DNA from: Algoriphagus hitonicola
GTDB taxonomy: Bacteria > Bacteroidota > Bacteroidia > Cytophagales > Cyclobacteriaceae
Length of the DNA: 64,000 nucleotides
Assembly (NCBI RefSeq): GCF_900113375.1
Contig: NZ_FOPC01000018.1
Coordinates: 1 to 64,000 of the forward strand
Direction of reading: 5' to 3'
The notes under the pieces are model-generated. The model saw only the letters and a program-made list of their open reading frames with translations, was not told the DNA's origin and ran no database searches. Positions 34,700-43,206 of the stretch are shown piece after piece; positions within the stretch are counted from its first letter, which is position 1; every line of letters starts with the position of its first letter. The translations under genes and the position numbers were made by a program.

Positions 34700-35919
34700 T
34701 TATTCTTGATTTTGGCTATGCGGGCTACCCCTTCGGCCAAGTTTTCGATTTCCGATTTGGAATTGTAAACAGAAAAAGAGGCTCTTACAGTTCCTTCAAT
34801 ACCGAATCTTTTCATCAATGGCTGCGTGCAGTGATGTCCCGTCCTGACGGCAATTCCGCGTGCATCAAGCATCTGCCCGACATCAAACGGATGCATACCT
34901 GTAATATTAAAAGAAAGTACACTGACTTTTTCCTTTGCTGTGCCTATGGGCTCAAAACCCTTGATCGGTAAGAGCAATTCATTGGCATAGGAAAGCAACT
35001 CATCTTCGTGTGCTTTGATGGAGGGTTTGCCCAGATCTGTAATAAAATCCAAAGCAGGTTTGAAGGCAATCACATCCGCAATATTTGGCGTGCCGGCTTC
35101 AAACTTAAAAGGGATGTCATTGTAGGTGGTTTTTTCAAAACTCACTTCCTTGATCATCTCTCCACCACCTAAGAAAGGAGGCATTTCTTCCAGAATTTCT
35201 CTTTTCCCGTACAAAATCCCCAAACCTGTTGGCCCGTAAAGTTTGTGTGCGGAAAAAGCCATGAAGTCGCAGTCCAAATCCAATACATCAATATCCAAAT
35301 GAGAGGTAGACTGAGCACCGTCTAGTAAAACTTTTGCACCGAAGGCATGAGCAGCGTCTATGATTTTTTTAACTGGATTGATGGTGCCCAAGGCATTGGA
35401 TGCATGAATTATACTGACCAGTTTAGTCTTACTGGATAATAATTGCTCAAACTCCTCAAAAATTATCTCTCCTGATTCTGTGATTGGGATAATTTTCAAA
35501 ACAGCACCTTTTTCCTCGCAGAGCATTTGCCAAGGAACGATGTTGGAATGATGCTCTAGGGTAGAAATGATAATTTCATCCCCTTTTCCGATGAACTTTC
35601 TGCCAAAGGTTTGGGCCACGAGATTGATACCTTCGGTGGTGCCTTTGGTAAAAATAACCTCAGCAGACTCTCTCGCACCGATAAACTCCCGGACAGTTTC
35701 TCTTACCAATTCGTATTCCCGAGTGGCTCGATCCGCTAGGGTATGAGCACCCCGGTGAATATTGGAATTATCCATCTCATAGTAGGAGCGGAGTTTATCC
35801 AAAACTGCCTTTGGCTTCTGCGTAGTGGCAGCATTGTCAAAATAAACTAAGGGCTTGCCGTGTACCTCTTGATGAAGTACAGGAAACAAGCCCCTGATTT
35901 GGTCGATAGTTAATTTCAT
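34696..35919 (-). CDS. sufS: Cysteine desulfurase SufS
   Basis: 407 residues, PLP-dependent. It releases sulfur from cysteine for Fe-S clusters. 'TTEGINLVAQTFG', 'ISTLEHHSNIVPWQ', 'DFMAFSAHKLYGPTGLGILY' (PLP Lys) and 'VRTGHHCTQPLM' (persulfide Cys on the mobile loop) are visible. The gene ends in the ATGA overlap with sufE and follows sufD by five bases. Confidence 0.96.
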   Translation of the reverse strand: MKLTIDQIRGLFPVLHQEVHGKPLVYFDNAATTQKPKAVLDKLRSYYEMDNSNIHRGAHTLADRATREYELVRETVREFIGARESAEVIFTKGTTEGINLVAQTFGRKFIGKGDEIIISTLEHHSNIVPWQMLCEEKGAVLKIIPITESGEIIFEEFEQLLSSKTKLVSIIHASNALGTINPVKKIIDAAHAFGAKVLLDGAQSTSHLDIDVLDLDCDFMAFSAHKLYGPTGLGILYGKREILEEMPPFLGGGEMIKEVSFEKTTYNDIPFKFEAGTPNIADVIAFKPALDFITDLGKPSIKAHEDELLSYANELLLPIKGFEPIGTAKEKVSVLSFNITGMHPFDVGQMLDARGIAVRTGHHCTQPLMKRFGIEGTVRASFSVYNSKSEIENLAEGVARIAKIKNK

Positions 35920-35924
35920 GGGGT

Positions 35925-37193
35925 TCAGAATTTACTTCCCAAGCGATCACCTACCAATGCTATGCAATATTCTCTAAAACTTTCGTCTCCAATATGCTCC
36001 AGGACTTCTCCTGCAAAAGCATATAGCAACAATCCTTTTGCCTGGGTTTTGTCAATTCCCCGGGCGCGCAAATAAAATAGGGCTTCTTCATCCAATTGGC
36101 CCGTGGTACAGCCGTGTGAACATTTCACATCATCTGCCCAAATCTCCAATTGAGGTTTGGTATTGACAATCGCATCTTCTGACAGCAGGATGTTATTGTT
36201 TTGCTGGAATGCATTGGTTTTCTGAGCGTCCTGACGGACGAAAATCTTCCCATTGAATACGCCTCGAGACTGATCGGCTAAAATACCTTTATACAATTCG
36301 TTGGATTCAGCATGGGGAATGGTATGGTCCACATTGGTGTGATTATCCACATGGGTTTTGCCATTGAGTAGGTACAATCCGTACATATTTCCCTCCGAGT
36401 TGCTTCCGATCAAATTGAGGTTGAGGTTGTTTCTCACCATATCGCCAGAAAGCGAAACATTCACTGAGGTAAATCGGCTATGCTCTCGAATATCAGTTTC
36501 AGTGTTGCTGACTTCTATCACATGCTTACCTTCGTTTTGCAAGCGGTAGTAATTCAGCTGGGAATTAACCCCGCCTTTGATCTCGACTACCTTATTTACA
36601 AAATAAGGAGAATCGTCCATGCTGACCGAAAGATCTATAAAACTCGCTTCGGCAAAATCTCCAGCCTCTATCCAGATGCGGGGTTGAATGACCTGACCCT
36701 CATTGGATTTATAAAAGGATAAAAGTAAAACCGGCTTTTCGATTTTCGATTTTTTGGGCAAGGAAATGGCAATTCCGTCTTGAAAACCTGCCTGATTAAG
36801 TCCTACAAAAGGATCTTTTTCTGCTTTGGCAATGCTTCCCAAAGGCAAATCTGGCTGATCCGTGATTTCATTCACGGTCAAAGTCGTATCATAACTGGAA
36901 AGCTCAGGAATGAATTTTCCATTGGTAAACACCAAGACTGAACCTTCAAAACCTGCGAAAATAGCAGCTTTGACATCAAGGGCATTTACTTCAAAGGATT
37001 TGGCAAGTTCAAACCTAGAAATCGTTTGCTCGATTTTTTTCCGAATCGGAGTAAATTTATATTCTTCATCCTTCAGCGCAGGCAAGCCTTGAGAAAGGTA
37101 TTGGGCCTTCCCTTTGGACCTCAACTCAGTGAAGTTTTTTGGTGCGGATTCTAGAATGCTATTAAATGTATCTTGGGTAGTCAAGGTACTCAT
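35925..37193 (-). CDS. sufD: Fe-S assembly scaffold protein SufD
   Basis: 422 residues. The C-terminal SufBD beta-helix has 'VDHTIPHAESNELYKGILAD', 'NGKIFVRQDAQKTNAFQQNN' and 'EIWADDVKCSHGCTTGQLDE'. The His of 'SHG' and the Cys residues are near the SufB-SufD interface. With SufB and SufC it forms the SufBC2D scaffold. It starts 17 bases after sufC. Confidence 0.95.
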   Translation of the reverse strand: MSTLTTQDTFNSILESAPKNFTELRSKGKAQYLSQGLPALKDEEYKFTPIRKKIEQTISRFELAKSFEVNALDVKAAIFAGFEGSVLVFTNGKFIPELSSYDTTLTVNEITDQPDLPLGSIAKAEKDPFVGLNQAGFQDGIAISLPKKSKIEKPVLLLSFYKSNEGQVIQPRIWIEAGDFAEASFIDLSVSMDDSPYFVNKVVEIKGGVNSQLNYYRLQNEGKHVIEVSNTETDIREHSRFTSVNVSLSGDMVRNNLNLNLIGSNSEGNMYGLYLLNGKTHVDNHTNVDHTIPHAESNELYKGILADQSRGVFNGKIFVRQDAQKTNAFQQNNNILLSEDAIVNTKPQLEIWADDVKCSHGCTTGQLDEEALFYLRARGIDKTQAKGLLLYAFAGEVLEHIGDESFREYCIALVGDRLGSKF

Positions 37194-37210
37194 GCTTCTG
37201 TTTTAAGGGT

Positions 37211-37975
37211 TCAGACTGTGGCTTTGGACTCAACTTCTTCTTTGATCCAATCGTAGCCTTTTTCTTCAAGCTCCAGTGCCAAATCTTTGGTTCCGGATTT
37301 TACGATTTGACCTTTGTAAAGTACGTGGACAAAATCGGGTACGATGTAGTCCAACAGTCGCTGATAGTGAGTCACAACGATAGTCGCGTTTTCGGGTGAT
37401 TTTAGCTGGTTGACACCATTTGATACCACTTTCAACGCATCAATATCCAAACCTGAGTCAGTTTCATCAAGAATTGAAAGCTTTGGCTCTAACATGGCCA
37501 TTTGAAAAATTTCATTCCGCTTTTTCTCTCCTCCTGAAAACCCTTCATTCAAGGCTCTGCTCAACAATTTCTGGTCGATTTCGACCAGTTTCATTTTCTC
37601 TTTCATCAGTGAAAGAAATTTCACCGCATCCAAAGGCTCCAAGCCACGATGCTCGCGAACTTGATTTACAGCCGTTCTCAGAAAGTTGGTAGAAGATACT
37701 CCCGGTATTTCCACCGGATATTGGAATGCCAAAAAGACTCCTTCTCTAGCTCGTTCTTCGGGTGCCAATTCCAGTAAATCCTTTCCCTGAAAAAGTACTT
37801 CTCCTTCGGTAACTTCGTATTCTTCTCTACCAGCCAAAACAGAGGCTAAAGTAGATTTACCCGAACCGTTGGGCCCCATGATCGCGTGAACTTCTCCGGC
37901 TTTGATTTCCAAATTAATTCCTCTCAATATAGGAGTGCCTTCGATAGAGGCATGAAGATTTTTTATTGATAGCAT
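37211..37975 (-). CDS. sufC: Fe-S assembly ATPase SufC
   Basis: 254 residues, ABC-type ATPase of the SufBC2D complex. Walker A '[16 protein letters not shown]', Q-loop '[10 protein letters not shown]', a signature region '[20 protein letters not shown]', Walker B '[16 protein letters not shown]' and the H-loop 'VTHYQRLL' are all in place. It is separated from sufB by about 130 bases, the only real gap inside the cluster. Confidence 0.96.
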   Translation of the reverse strand: MLSIKNLHASIEGTPILRGINLEIKAGEVHAIMGPNGSGKSTLASVLAGREEYEVTEGEVLFQGKDLLELAPEERAREGVFLAFQYPVEIPGVSSTNFLRTAVNQVREHRGLEPLDAVKFLSLMKEKMKLVEIDQKLLSRALNEGFSGGEKKRNEIFQMAMLEPKLSILDETDSGLDIDALKVVSNGVNQLKSPENATIVVTHYQRLLDYIVPDFVHVLYKGQIVKSGTKDLALELEEKGYDWIKEEVESKATV

Positions 37976-38105
37976 AGTATGATTTGATATTTCAAATTTT
38001 ACAATTAAGATAATTTCCGGTCATTTTTTGCCATTTGGCCTTATCGTTTTTTATCTCATTATTTCGAGACCCTTTTGCCGGATTAATCCCAAATTTCCAA
38101 CCTTT

Positions 38106-39551
38106 TTAACCCACAGAGCCTTCAAGAGTCAAGGCAAGGAGTTTTTGAGCTTCCACTGCGAATTCCATGGGTAATTGATTCAACACTTCTTTTGCGTATC
38201 CATTGACAATCAAGGCTACAGCATCCTCTGTCGCGATACCTCGCTGATTGCAGTAGAAAATCTGGTCTTCTCCGATTTTTGAGGTAGTGGCCTCGTGTTC
38301 TACTTTTGCAGTAGGATTGTTGATGTCGATATATGGGAACGTGTGAGCTCCGCAACGATCACCCATTAAGAGGGAGTCGCACTGGGAAAAATTCCGTGCA
38401 TTTGTCGCGCGCTTCATTACCTGAACCTGACCTCGATAGGAATTTTGAGATTTTCCTGCGGAAATTCCTTTAGAAACGATCCGTGATTTGGTGTTTTTAC
38501 CAATGTGGATCATTTTGGTTCCAGTATCTGCTTGCTGATAATTATTAGTAACAGCTACAGAGTAAAATTCGCCGATAGAATTGTCCCCTTTCAAAATACA
38601 AGAAGGATATTTCCAAGTCACTGCAGATCCCGTTTCTACCTGTGTCCACGAAATTTTGGAATAATCACCCGCACAAATTCCACGCTTGGTCACAAAATTG
38701 TAAATTCCGCCTTTTCCGTTTTTATCTCCCGGGAACCAGTTTTGAACTGTTGAATATTTCACCTCGGCATGAGCTCCGGCGTAAATTTCTACTACTGCCG
38801 CGTGAAGTTGGTTTTCGTCACGCTGTGGTGCAGTACAACCCTCTAGGTAACTCACGTAGGACTCATCCTCCGCTACGATCAGCGTACGCTCAAACTGTCC
38901 CGTATTTGCCGCATTTATTCGGAAATAAGTGGATAATTCCATCGGGCATCTGACGCCTTTGGGAATGTAGCAGAATGAACCATCGGAAAATACTGCCGAG
39001 TTCAATGCCGCGTAATAATTATCTGTCATGGGCACGACTGAACCCAGATATTTTTTAACTAGCTCGGGATGCTCTTTAACCGCTTCGCTGAACGAACAAA
39101 AAACGATTCCCAATTTGCTGAGGGTATCTTTGAACGTAGTGGCGACTGATACCGAATCAAGTACAGCATCCACTGCTATTCCCTGCAGTCTTTTTTGCTC
39201 ATTCAAAGAGATACCCAATCGCTCATAAATAGCCAATAATTCGGGATCGAGCTCATTGAGGCTTTTTGGCTTTTTTGATTGCTTGGGAGCAGAATAATAT
39301 TTCAGGGCTTGTAAATTGATCTTTGGATAGTGAACATTGGCCCACTCCGGCTCGATCATGGACTGCCAGGTTTTAAAAGCCTTCAATCGCCATTCGAGCA
39401 ACCATTGCGGTTCCTCTTTTTTGACAGAAATCCAGCGTATAATATCTTCGTTTAATCCGGCAGGGGCTTCATCGGCCTCATAATTAACGGACCATCCGTG
39501 TTCGTATTCTTTGGAAGTAAACTCTTCTAAAATTTGGTTGTCTTTGCTCAT
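38106..39551 (-). CDS. sufB: Fe-S assembly scaffold protein SufB
   Basis: 481 residues. SufB builds the nascent cluster. Conserved stretches: '[20 protein letters not shown]', '[20 protein letters not shown]', '[18 protein letters not shown]' and '[20 protein letters not shown]'. The C-terminal '[20 protein letters not shown]' is typical. It is first in the cluster; no sufA or iscA-type carrier is visible around it, nor a SufR or IscR regulator. Confidence 0.96.
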   Translation of the reverse strand: MSKDNQILEEFTSKEYEHGWSVNYEADEAPAGLNEDIIRWISVKKEEPQWLLEWRLKAFKTWQSMIEPEWANVHYPKINLQALKYYSAPKQSKKPKSLNELDPELLAIYERLGISLNEQKRLQGIAVDAVLDSVSVATTFKDTLSKLGIVFCSFSEAVKEHPELVKKYLGSVVPMTDNYYAALNSAVFSDGSFCYIPKGVRCPMELSTYFRINAANTGQFERTLIVAEDESYVSYLEGCTAPQRDENQLHAAVVEIYAGAHAEVKYSTVQNWFPGDKNGKGGIYNFVTKRGICAGDYSKISWTQVETGSAVTWKYPSCILKGDNSIGEFYSVAVTNNYQQADTGTKMIHIGKNTKSRIVSKGISAGKSQNSYRGQVQVMKRATNARNFSQCDSLLMGDRCGAHTFPYIDINNPTAKVEHEATTSKIGEDQIFYCNQRGIATEDAVALIVNGYAKEVLNQLPMEFAVEAQKLLALTLEGSVG

Positions 39552-39784
39552 GGGCTGAGTTATTTAGACTAATTACATTTTGCTTGCGAAGGTACAACAT
39601 ATAATCAAAATATTATGTTCGGAATGATCGGAAAAATCTATCAAAGATTCATTCACTCAATAAAAAATGCTTCGAGGAGCAATATTTTCAACATTTTAGG
39701 AAAAATGAAAGTGAAGGTTTTCAATTCTCCACTTTCAATGATTTGATCAAAATTGTTTATTTAGATTTAATCCAGATAGACCTT

Positions 39785-40261
39785 TTATTTCTTTTCTTTA
39801 TCGAAGAACTGGATCGGGCGATTGATACTTTCCTCAAGTACAATCAAAGTCTCTGTCCGGTCTATGCCATCTACTTTTTGGATTTTGTCCAATACTATTC
39901 TGAGATGATTGGTGTCCCGACAAATTATTTTTGCAAAAATGGAGTAATTGCCCGTGGTATAATAGGCGCTGACCACTTCGGGGATTTCCTTTAAGCGCTC
40001 GATGACATTATCATATAAAGAACTTTTTTCGAGATAAATTCCCAAGAACGCTGAGATGTCATAGCCCAACTTCGAAAAGTCAATATTCAAAGTGGCACTT
40101 TTGACGACTCCCATGTCCTCGAGTTTTTTCATTCTGACATGCACCGTTCCGGAGGAAACAAATACTTTTTTTGCAATTTCGGTGTAAGGAGTCTTCGCAT
40201 CTTCATTGAGAAGAGAAATGATTTTTAGGTCTATGTTATCGATATCTAAAATTTTATCCAT
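39785..40261 (-). CDS. Lrp/AsnC-family transcriptional regulator
   Basis: 158 residues. N-terminal helix-turn-helix ('DNIDLKIISLLNEDAKTPYT', 'IAKKVFVSSGTVHVRMKKLE') and C-terminal RAM ligand-binding domain ('PEVVSAYYTTGNYSIFAKII', 'IDRTETLIVLEE'). Lrp/AsnC proteins sense amino acids and form octamers. It is a single gene upstream of sufB on the same strand, separated by about 230 bases. Confidence 0.92.
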   Translation of the reverse strand: MDKILDIDNIDLKIISLLNEDAKTPYTEIAKKVFVSSGTVHVRMKKLEDMGVVKSATLNIDFSKLGYDISAFLGIYLEKSSLYDNVIERLKEIPEVVSAYYTTGNYSIFAKIICRDTNHLRIVLDKIQKVDGIDRTETLIVLEESINRPIQFFDKEKK

Positions 40262-40779
40262 TTTTCTGAGGTGGATTTAGCTGATTTATAATGAAGTGAT
40301 CGGTAAATTAGAGATTGTTCAAAATATTGCAAAATTATTTTTTCAATTTGTAATTTTTGTCAAAATACATTTACTTTGAGGTCGGCTTGAAAAGCTATAC
40401 GAATATTTGGTCTATATTTCATTTAGAAAAATTAAAAACCGAAATTTTCGAGATAGCCAAATTTCAGGTCAGTTCACTATTCGAAACTTTTAATCTCTAA
40501 AGTTATATTTGGGTTTATATTCTGAAAAGAGTCTTGCTTCTGGCAGGACTTTTTTGTTTTCAGGCCGATCCATTTCTGTTTTTTTCAAAAGGCGATCAAA
40601 AAGGAACATTTTTTTCATCTCATGCTCAGGTTCAAAAATCTTCTATTTTTCAAAATTGAGGCGGATAATGAAGCTGTCGGATAAAAATTTAAAATCCAAA
40701 GGCGGAATTAATCAATTTAAACTGCAAAATACTTGCTTTGAAATTGTTTTTGATGCATTTTTGAGTGTTGAAATCAGCA
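40262..40779. other. Intergenic region with an isolated terminator-like hairpin
   Basis: About 520 bases between divergent genes with no convincing protein. A hairpin at 40525-40557 (AAAAGAGTCTTGC against GCAGGACTTTTTT, loop of five bases) is followed by GTTTT and looks like a plus-strand terminator without an upstream plus-strand gene. It could end a short RNA started between 40300 and 40500, or control the downstream gene. Confidence 0.45.
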
Positions 40780-41190
40780 ATGAAAAAGCATCTTCTACAT
40801 ATCGCAGTTTTAGGATTGGCAATCGTCATGCTTCCTTTGCACACGTTTGCTGCATCGGATAAGGATGAAAAGGCTTCCTTGCGTGCGGTTGTGGCTGAAG
40901 AAAAAGCTGAATCTGCTAGCTGGAAATTTGCTGATTTTACTGTTGAAATGATCGACAGCTATTCTCCATTTATTTTTAGAACCAAGAAAAGTCAACAATT
41001 GGAAGAAGTGAGAGTGATCTTGGAAGTTAACTCCATGGGAGCCATTAGCGGTTTTGAATTGGAAAATTCAGAAGACAAAGGTCTAAAAGAGCGATTGGAT
41101 TATGTGATCCGAAAGCTTCCTAAATGCGAGCCTATTCCTGGCAAACAGGACTACGGTCCTCAATCCTTTGAATTAATTATACAAAAATAA
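40780..41190 (+). CDS. Hypothetical exported protein
   Basis: 136 residues. A signal peptide ('LLHIAVLGLAIVMLPLHTFA') is followed by a short charged linker and a compact domain ('LEEVRVILEVNSMGAISGFE', 'LDYVIRKLPKCEPIPG') that resembles TonB-C/carboxyl-terminal small domains by its beta-alpha pattern. It should be periplasmic. The ATG at 40780 is chosen because it opens the signal peptide. A terminator follows directly. Confidence 0.65.
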   Translation: MKKHLLHIAVLGLAIVMLPLHTFAASDKDEKASLRAVVAEEKAESASWKFADFTVEMIDSYSPFIFRTKKSQQLEEVRVILEVNSMGAISGFELENSEDKGLKERLDYVIRKLPKCEPIPGKQDYGPQSFELIIQK

Positions 41191-41192
41191 TC

Positions 41193-41218
41193 AGTCGGTT
41201 TATCCGACTTTTTTTTTG
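41193..41218 (+). terminator. Terminator of the 40780 gene
   Basis: AGTCGG (41193-41198) and CCGACT (41204-41209), followed by nine T. Confidence 0.8.
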
Positions 41219-41278
41219 AGCGGTGCAGATGCACTCGGGTGCTGTTTTTATTTTTAAAATCCAAAAAACACCATCCCT

Positions 41279-43198
41279 ATGAAAACCAATTTATTTACGA
41301 TAGGATTTGTATCCTTGCTCACCTTTTATGGGCAAGCTCAGGTTAAGTCGTTTGAGCAAGAAAAATTATTTTCTGAACAAGACACCACCGCTAAATTTTA
41401 CACGGTTTCCGGTGAGCGGCACGGTCCTTCATTCTTTAAAAAATTTAAATTCCCTGAAGTAGAATATACTCCTGGGGATCAACTCACTTTTGACAAATAC
41501 CATACCGTGGAGGTCATGTACCATTGGTATGAACGATGGGCGGAGGAGTATCCGGATATCGTGGATCTTTATGTGGTCGGTCATTCCCTCGAAGGTCGTC
41601 CTGTTTATCAGATGACTTTGACCAACAAGTCCACTGGTAAAGACACGGATAAACCCGCTGCCTATTTTGAAGGAGGAAGACATTCTGGCGAAATCACTTC
41701 TAGCGAATCCATTCTTTGGATGACAAAGCATTTGATCGAAAACTATGGAAAAGATGAGGAAATCACTCATTTGATCGATACCAAAGCGATTTATCTAAGA
41801 CCGCAAAATAATCCCGATGGATCAAACTTGTACTTATTTACCGAACAGCGAAACAGAAGCTCGGTCAAACCTCACGATAATGACCGTGATGGTTTGATAG
41901 ATGAAGATCCTGAGGAAGACCTCGATGGGGATGGTATAATTTATCAAATGAGAAAAAAGGCGGTCACCGAGGAAGAAAAAAAGAAGGCTAATTATATCAT
42001 CGATCCGGATCATCCATCAGGAAAACTGATGAAGCGTGTTTTTCCGGGCAAAGGCGATTACCTGATATATTCGGAAGGCATCGACAATGATGAGGATGGC
42101 AGCTACAACGAAGATGGAATTGGAGGATTGGATCTGCACCGAAACTATCCCGAAAACTGGCGTCCTGATATCGGAGGAGATCTGACCGGTAGGGGATATA
42201 CCCAATACGGTGCCGGTGAATACCCCATGAGCGAGCCGGAGACGCGAAGCACCGTCCTATGGATGCTTTCCCATCCCAATATCTCTGTGGTTAATTCGAT
42301 GGATACCCGCGTTCCCATGCACCTCAGACCACCTTCCACTTCCAAAAGTGAGGAAAGAATGTATCCTAGCGATCTGGAGATCTATCGGGAAATGGACGAA
42401 TTGGGACTTTCCTACACGGCTTATCCCTGGGCAGGGGATGTATACGAAACTTACAGTACCCGATACAAAGTCAACTCCATGACCGGCGATCCGCTGAAGC
42501 CTTCTCCCTTGTTTGGACATGGACCAGATTTCGGATATTTCTATTATGGAAGTATTTGGTATGGTGATGAGCTTTGGAATAATGGCGCAATGAAAGACTA
42601 CAATGGCGACGGAATCTACAATGATTACGATGCGCTCATGTGGGATGAGGAGGAAAATGAAGGCCGAGGATTTAAGGACTGGACCTCATTTGATCATCCA
42701 CAACTGGGAGAAGTAGAAATAGGCGGATTTCATCCGAAATTTTTTGGACAAAATGGACCTACTTGGCAATTGGAAAACTGGGCAAAAAAGCAAGCTCAAT
42801 TTAATATGGCCATGGCGATGCGACTTCCGGAGTTGAAAGTGAGTGAGCCTACAGTTGACAAAATTTCTGATAATGAATACGAGATTACCATTTCTTGGGA
42901 AAATGTAGGTGGATTGCCGGTGGCTTTAGAACAAGCCAAATTGGTCAAAATCGTTCAGGAAGATCGGGTTTCTTTGGATTTTGAAAAGGAACTACTCGAA
43001 GGCTATGAGGATGCCAAGGTCAAAATCACTTCTCCTGAATTGTATGATAAAACCATTTATTCTGGGTATACCGAAAAAGGAGAAAAAAAATCGGCTACTT
43101 TCCGGGTTGAGCTCAGCTCTGATGAGGAAGTAAGCGGTAAAATCAAACTTTCCTCCACCCGAGGAGGTCTGTTTGTCAAAGAATTCAAATTAAACTAA
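41279..43198 (+). CDS. Secreted M14-family zinc carboxypeptidase
   Basis: 639 residues with signal peptide ('LFTIGFVSLLTFYGQAQ'). The M14 fold has 'AYFEGGRHSGEITSSES' (zinc ligands His and Glu), 'YLRPQNNPDGSNLYLFTEQR', 'DLHRNYPENWRPD' and 'YTQYGAGEYPMSEPETRSTV'. A stretch with EF-hand-like 'DNDRDGLIDEDPEEDLDGDG' and 'NDEDGSYNEDGIGG' may bind calcium. It probably trims peptides in the periplasm or outside. It lies nine bases upstream of an S9 peptidase gene, so the two form a protein-degrading operon. Confidence 0.88.
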   Translation: MKTNLFTIGFVSLLTFYGQAQVKSFEQEKLFSEQDTTAKFYTVSGERHGPSFFKKFKFPEVEYTPGDQLTFDKYHTVEVMYHWYERWAEEYPDIVDLYVVGHSLEGRPVYQMTLTNKSTGKDTDKPAAYFEGGRHSGEITSSESILWMTKHLIENYGKDEEITHLIDTKAIYLRPQNNPDGSNLYLFTEQRNRSSVKPHDNDRDGLIDEDPEEDLDGDGIIYQMRKKAVTEEEKKKANYIIDPDHPSGKLMKRVFPGKGDYLIYSEGIDNDEDGSYNEDGIGGLDLHRNYPENWRPDIGGDLTGRGYTQYGAGEYPMSEPETRSTVLWMLSHPNISVVNSMDTRVPMHLRPPSTSKSEERMYPSDLEIYREMDELGLSYTAYPWAGDVYETYSTRYKVNSMTGDPLKPSPLFGHGPDFGYFYYGSIWYGDELWNNGAMKDYNGDGIYNDYDALMWDEEENEGRGFKDWTSFDHPQLGEVEIGGFHPKFFGQNGPTWQLENWAKKQAQFNMAMAMRLPELKVSEPTVDKISDNEYEITISWENVGGLPVALEQAKLVKIVQEDRVSLDFEKELLEGYEDAKVKITSPELYDKTIYSGYTEKGEKKSATFRVELSSDEEVSGKIKLSSTRGGLFVKEFKLN

Positions 43199-43206
43199 AC
43201 CTAAAT

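Noticed and set aside
40509-40862. 117-codon plus-strand frame
   Set aside because: Runs through a terminator-like hairpin and into the signal peptide region of the next gene in another frame; no family signal.
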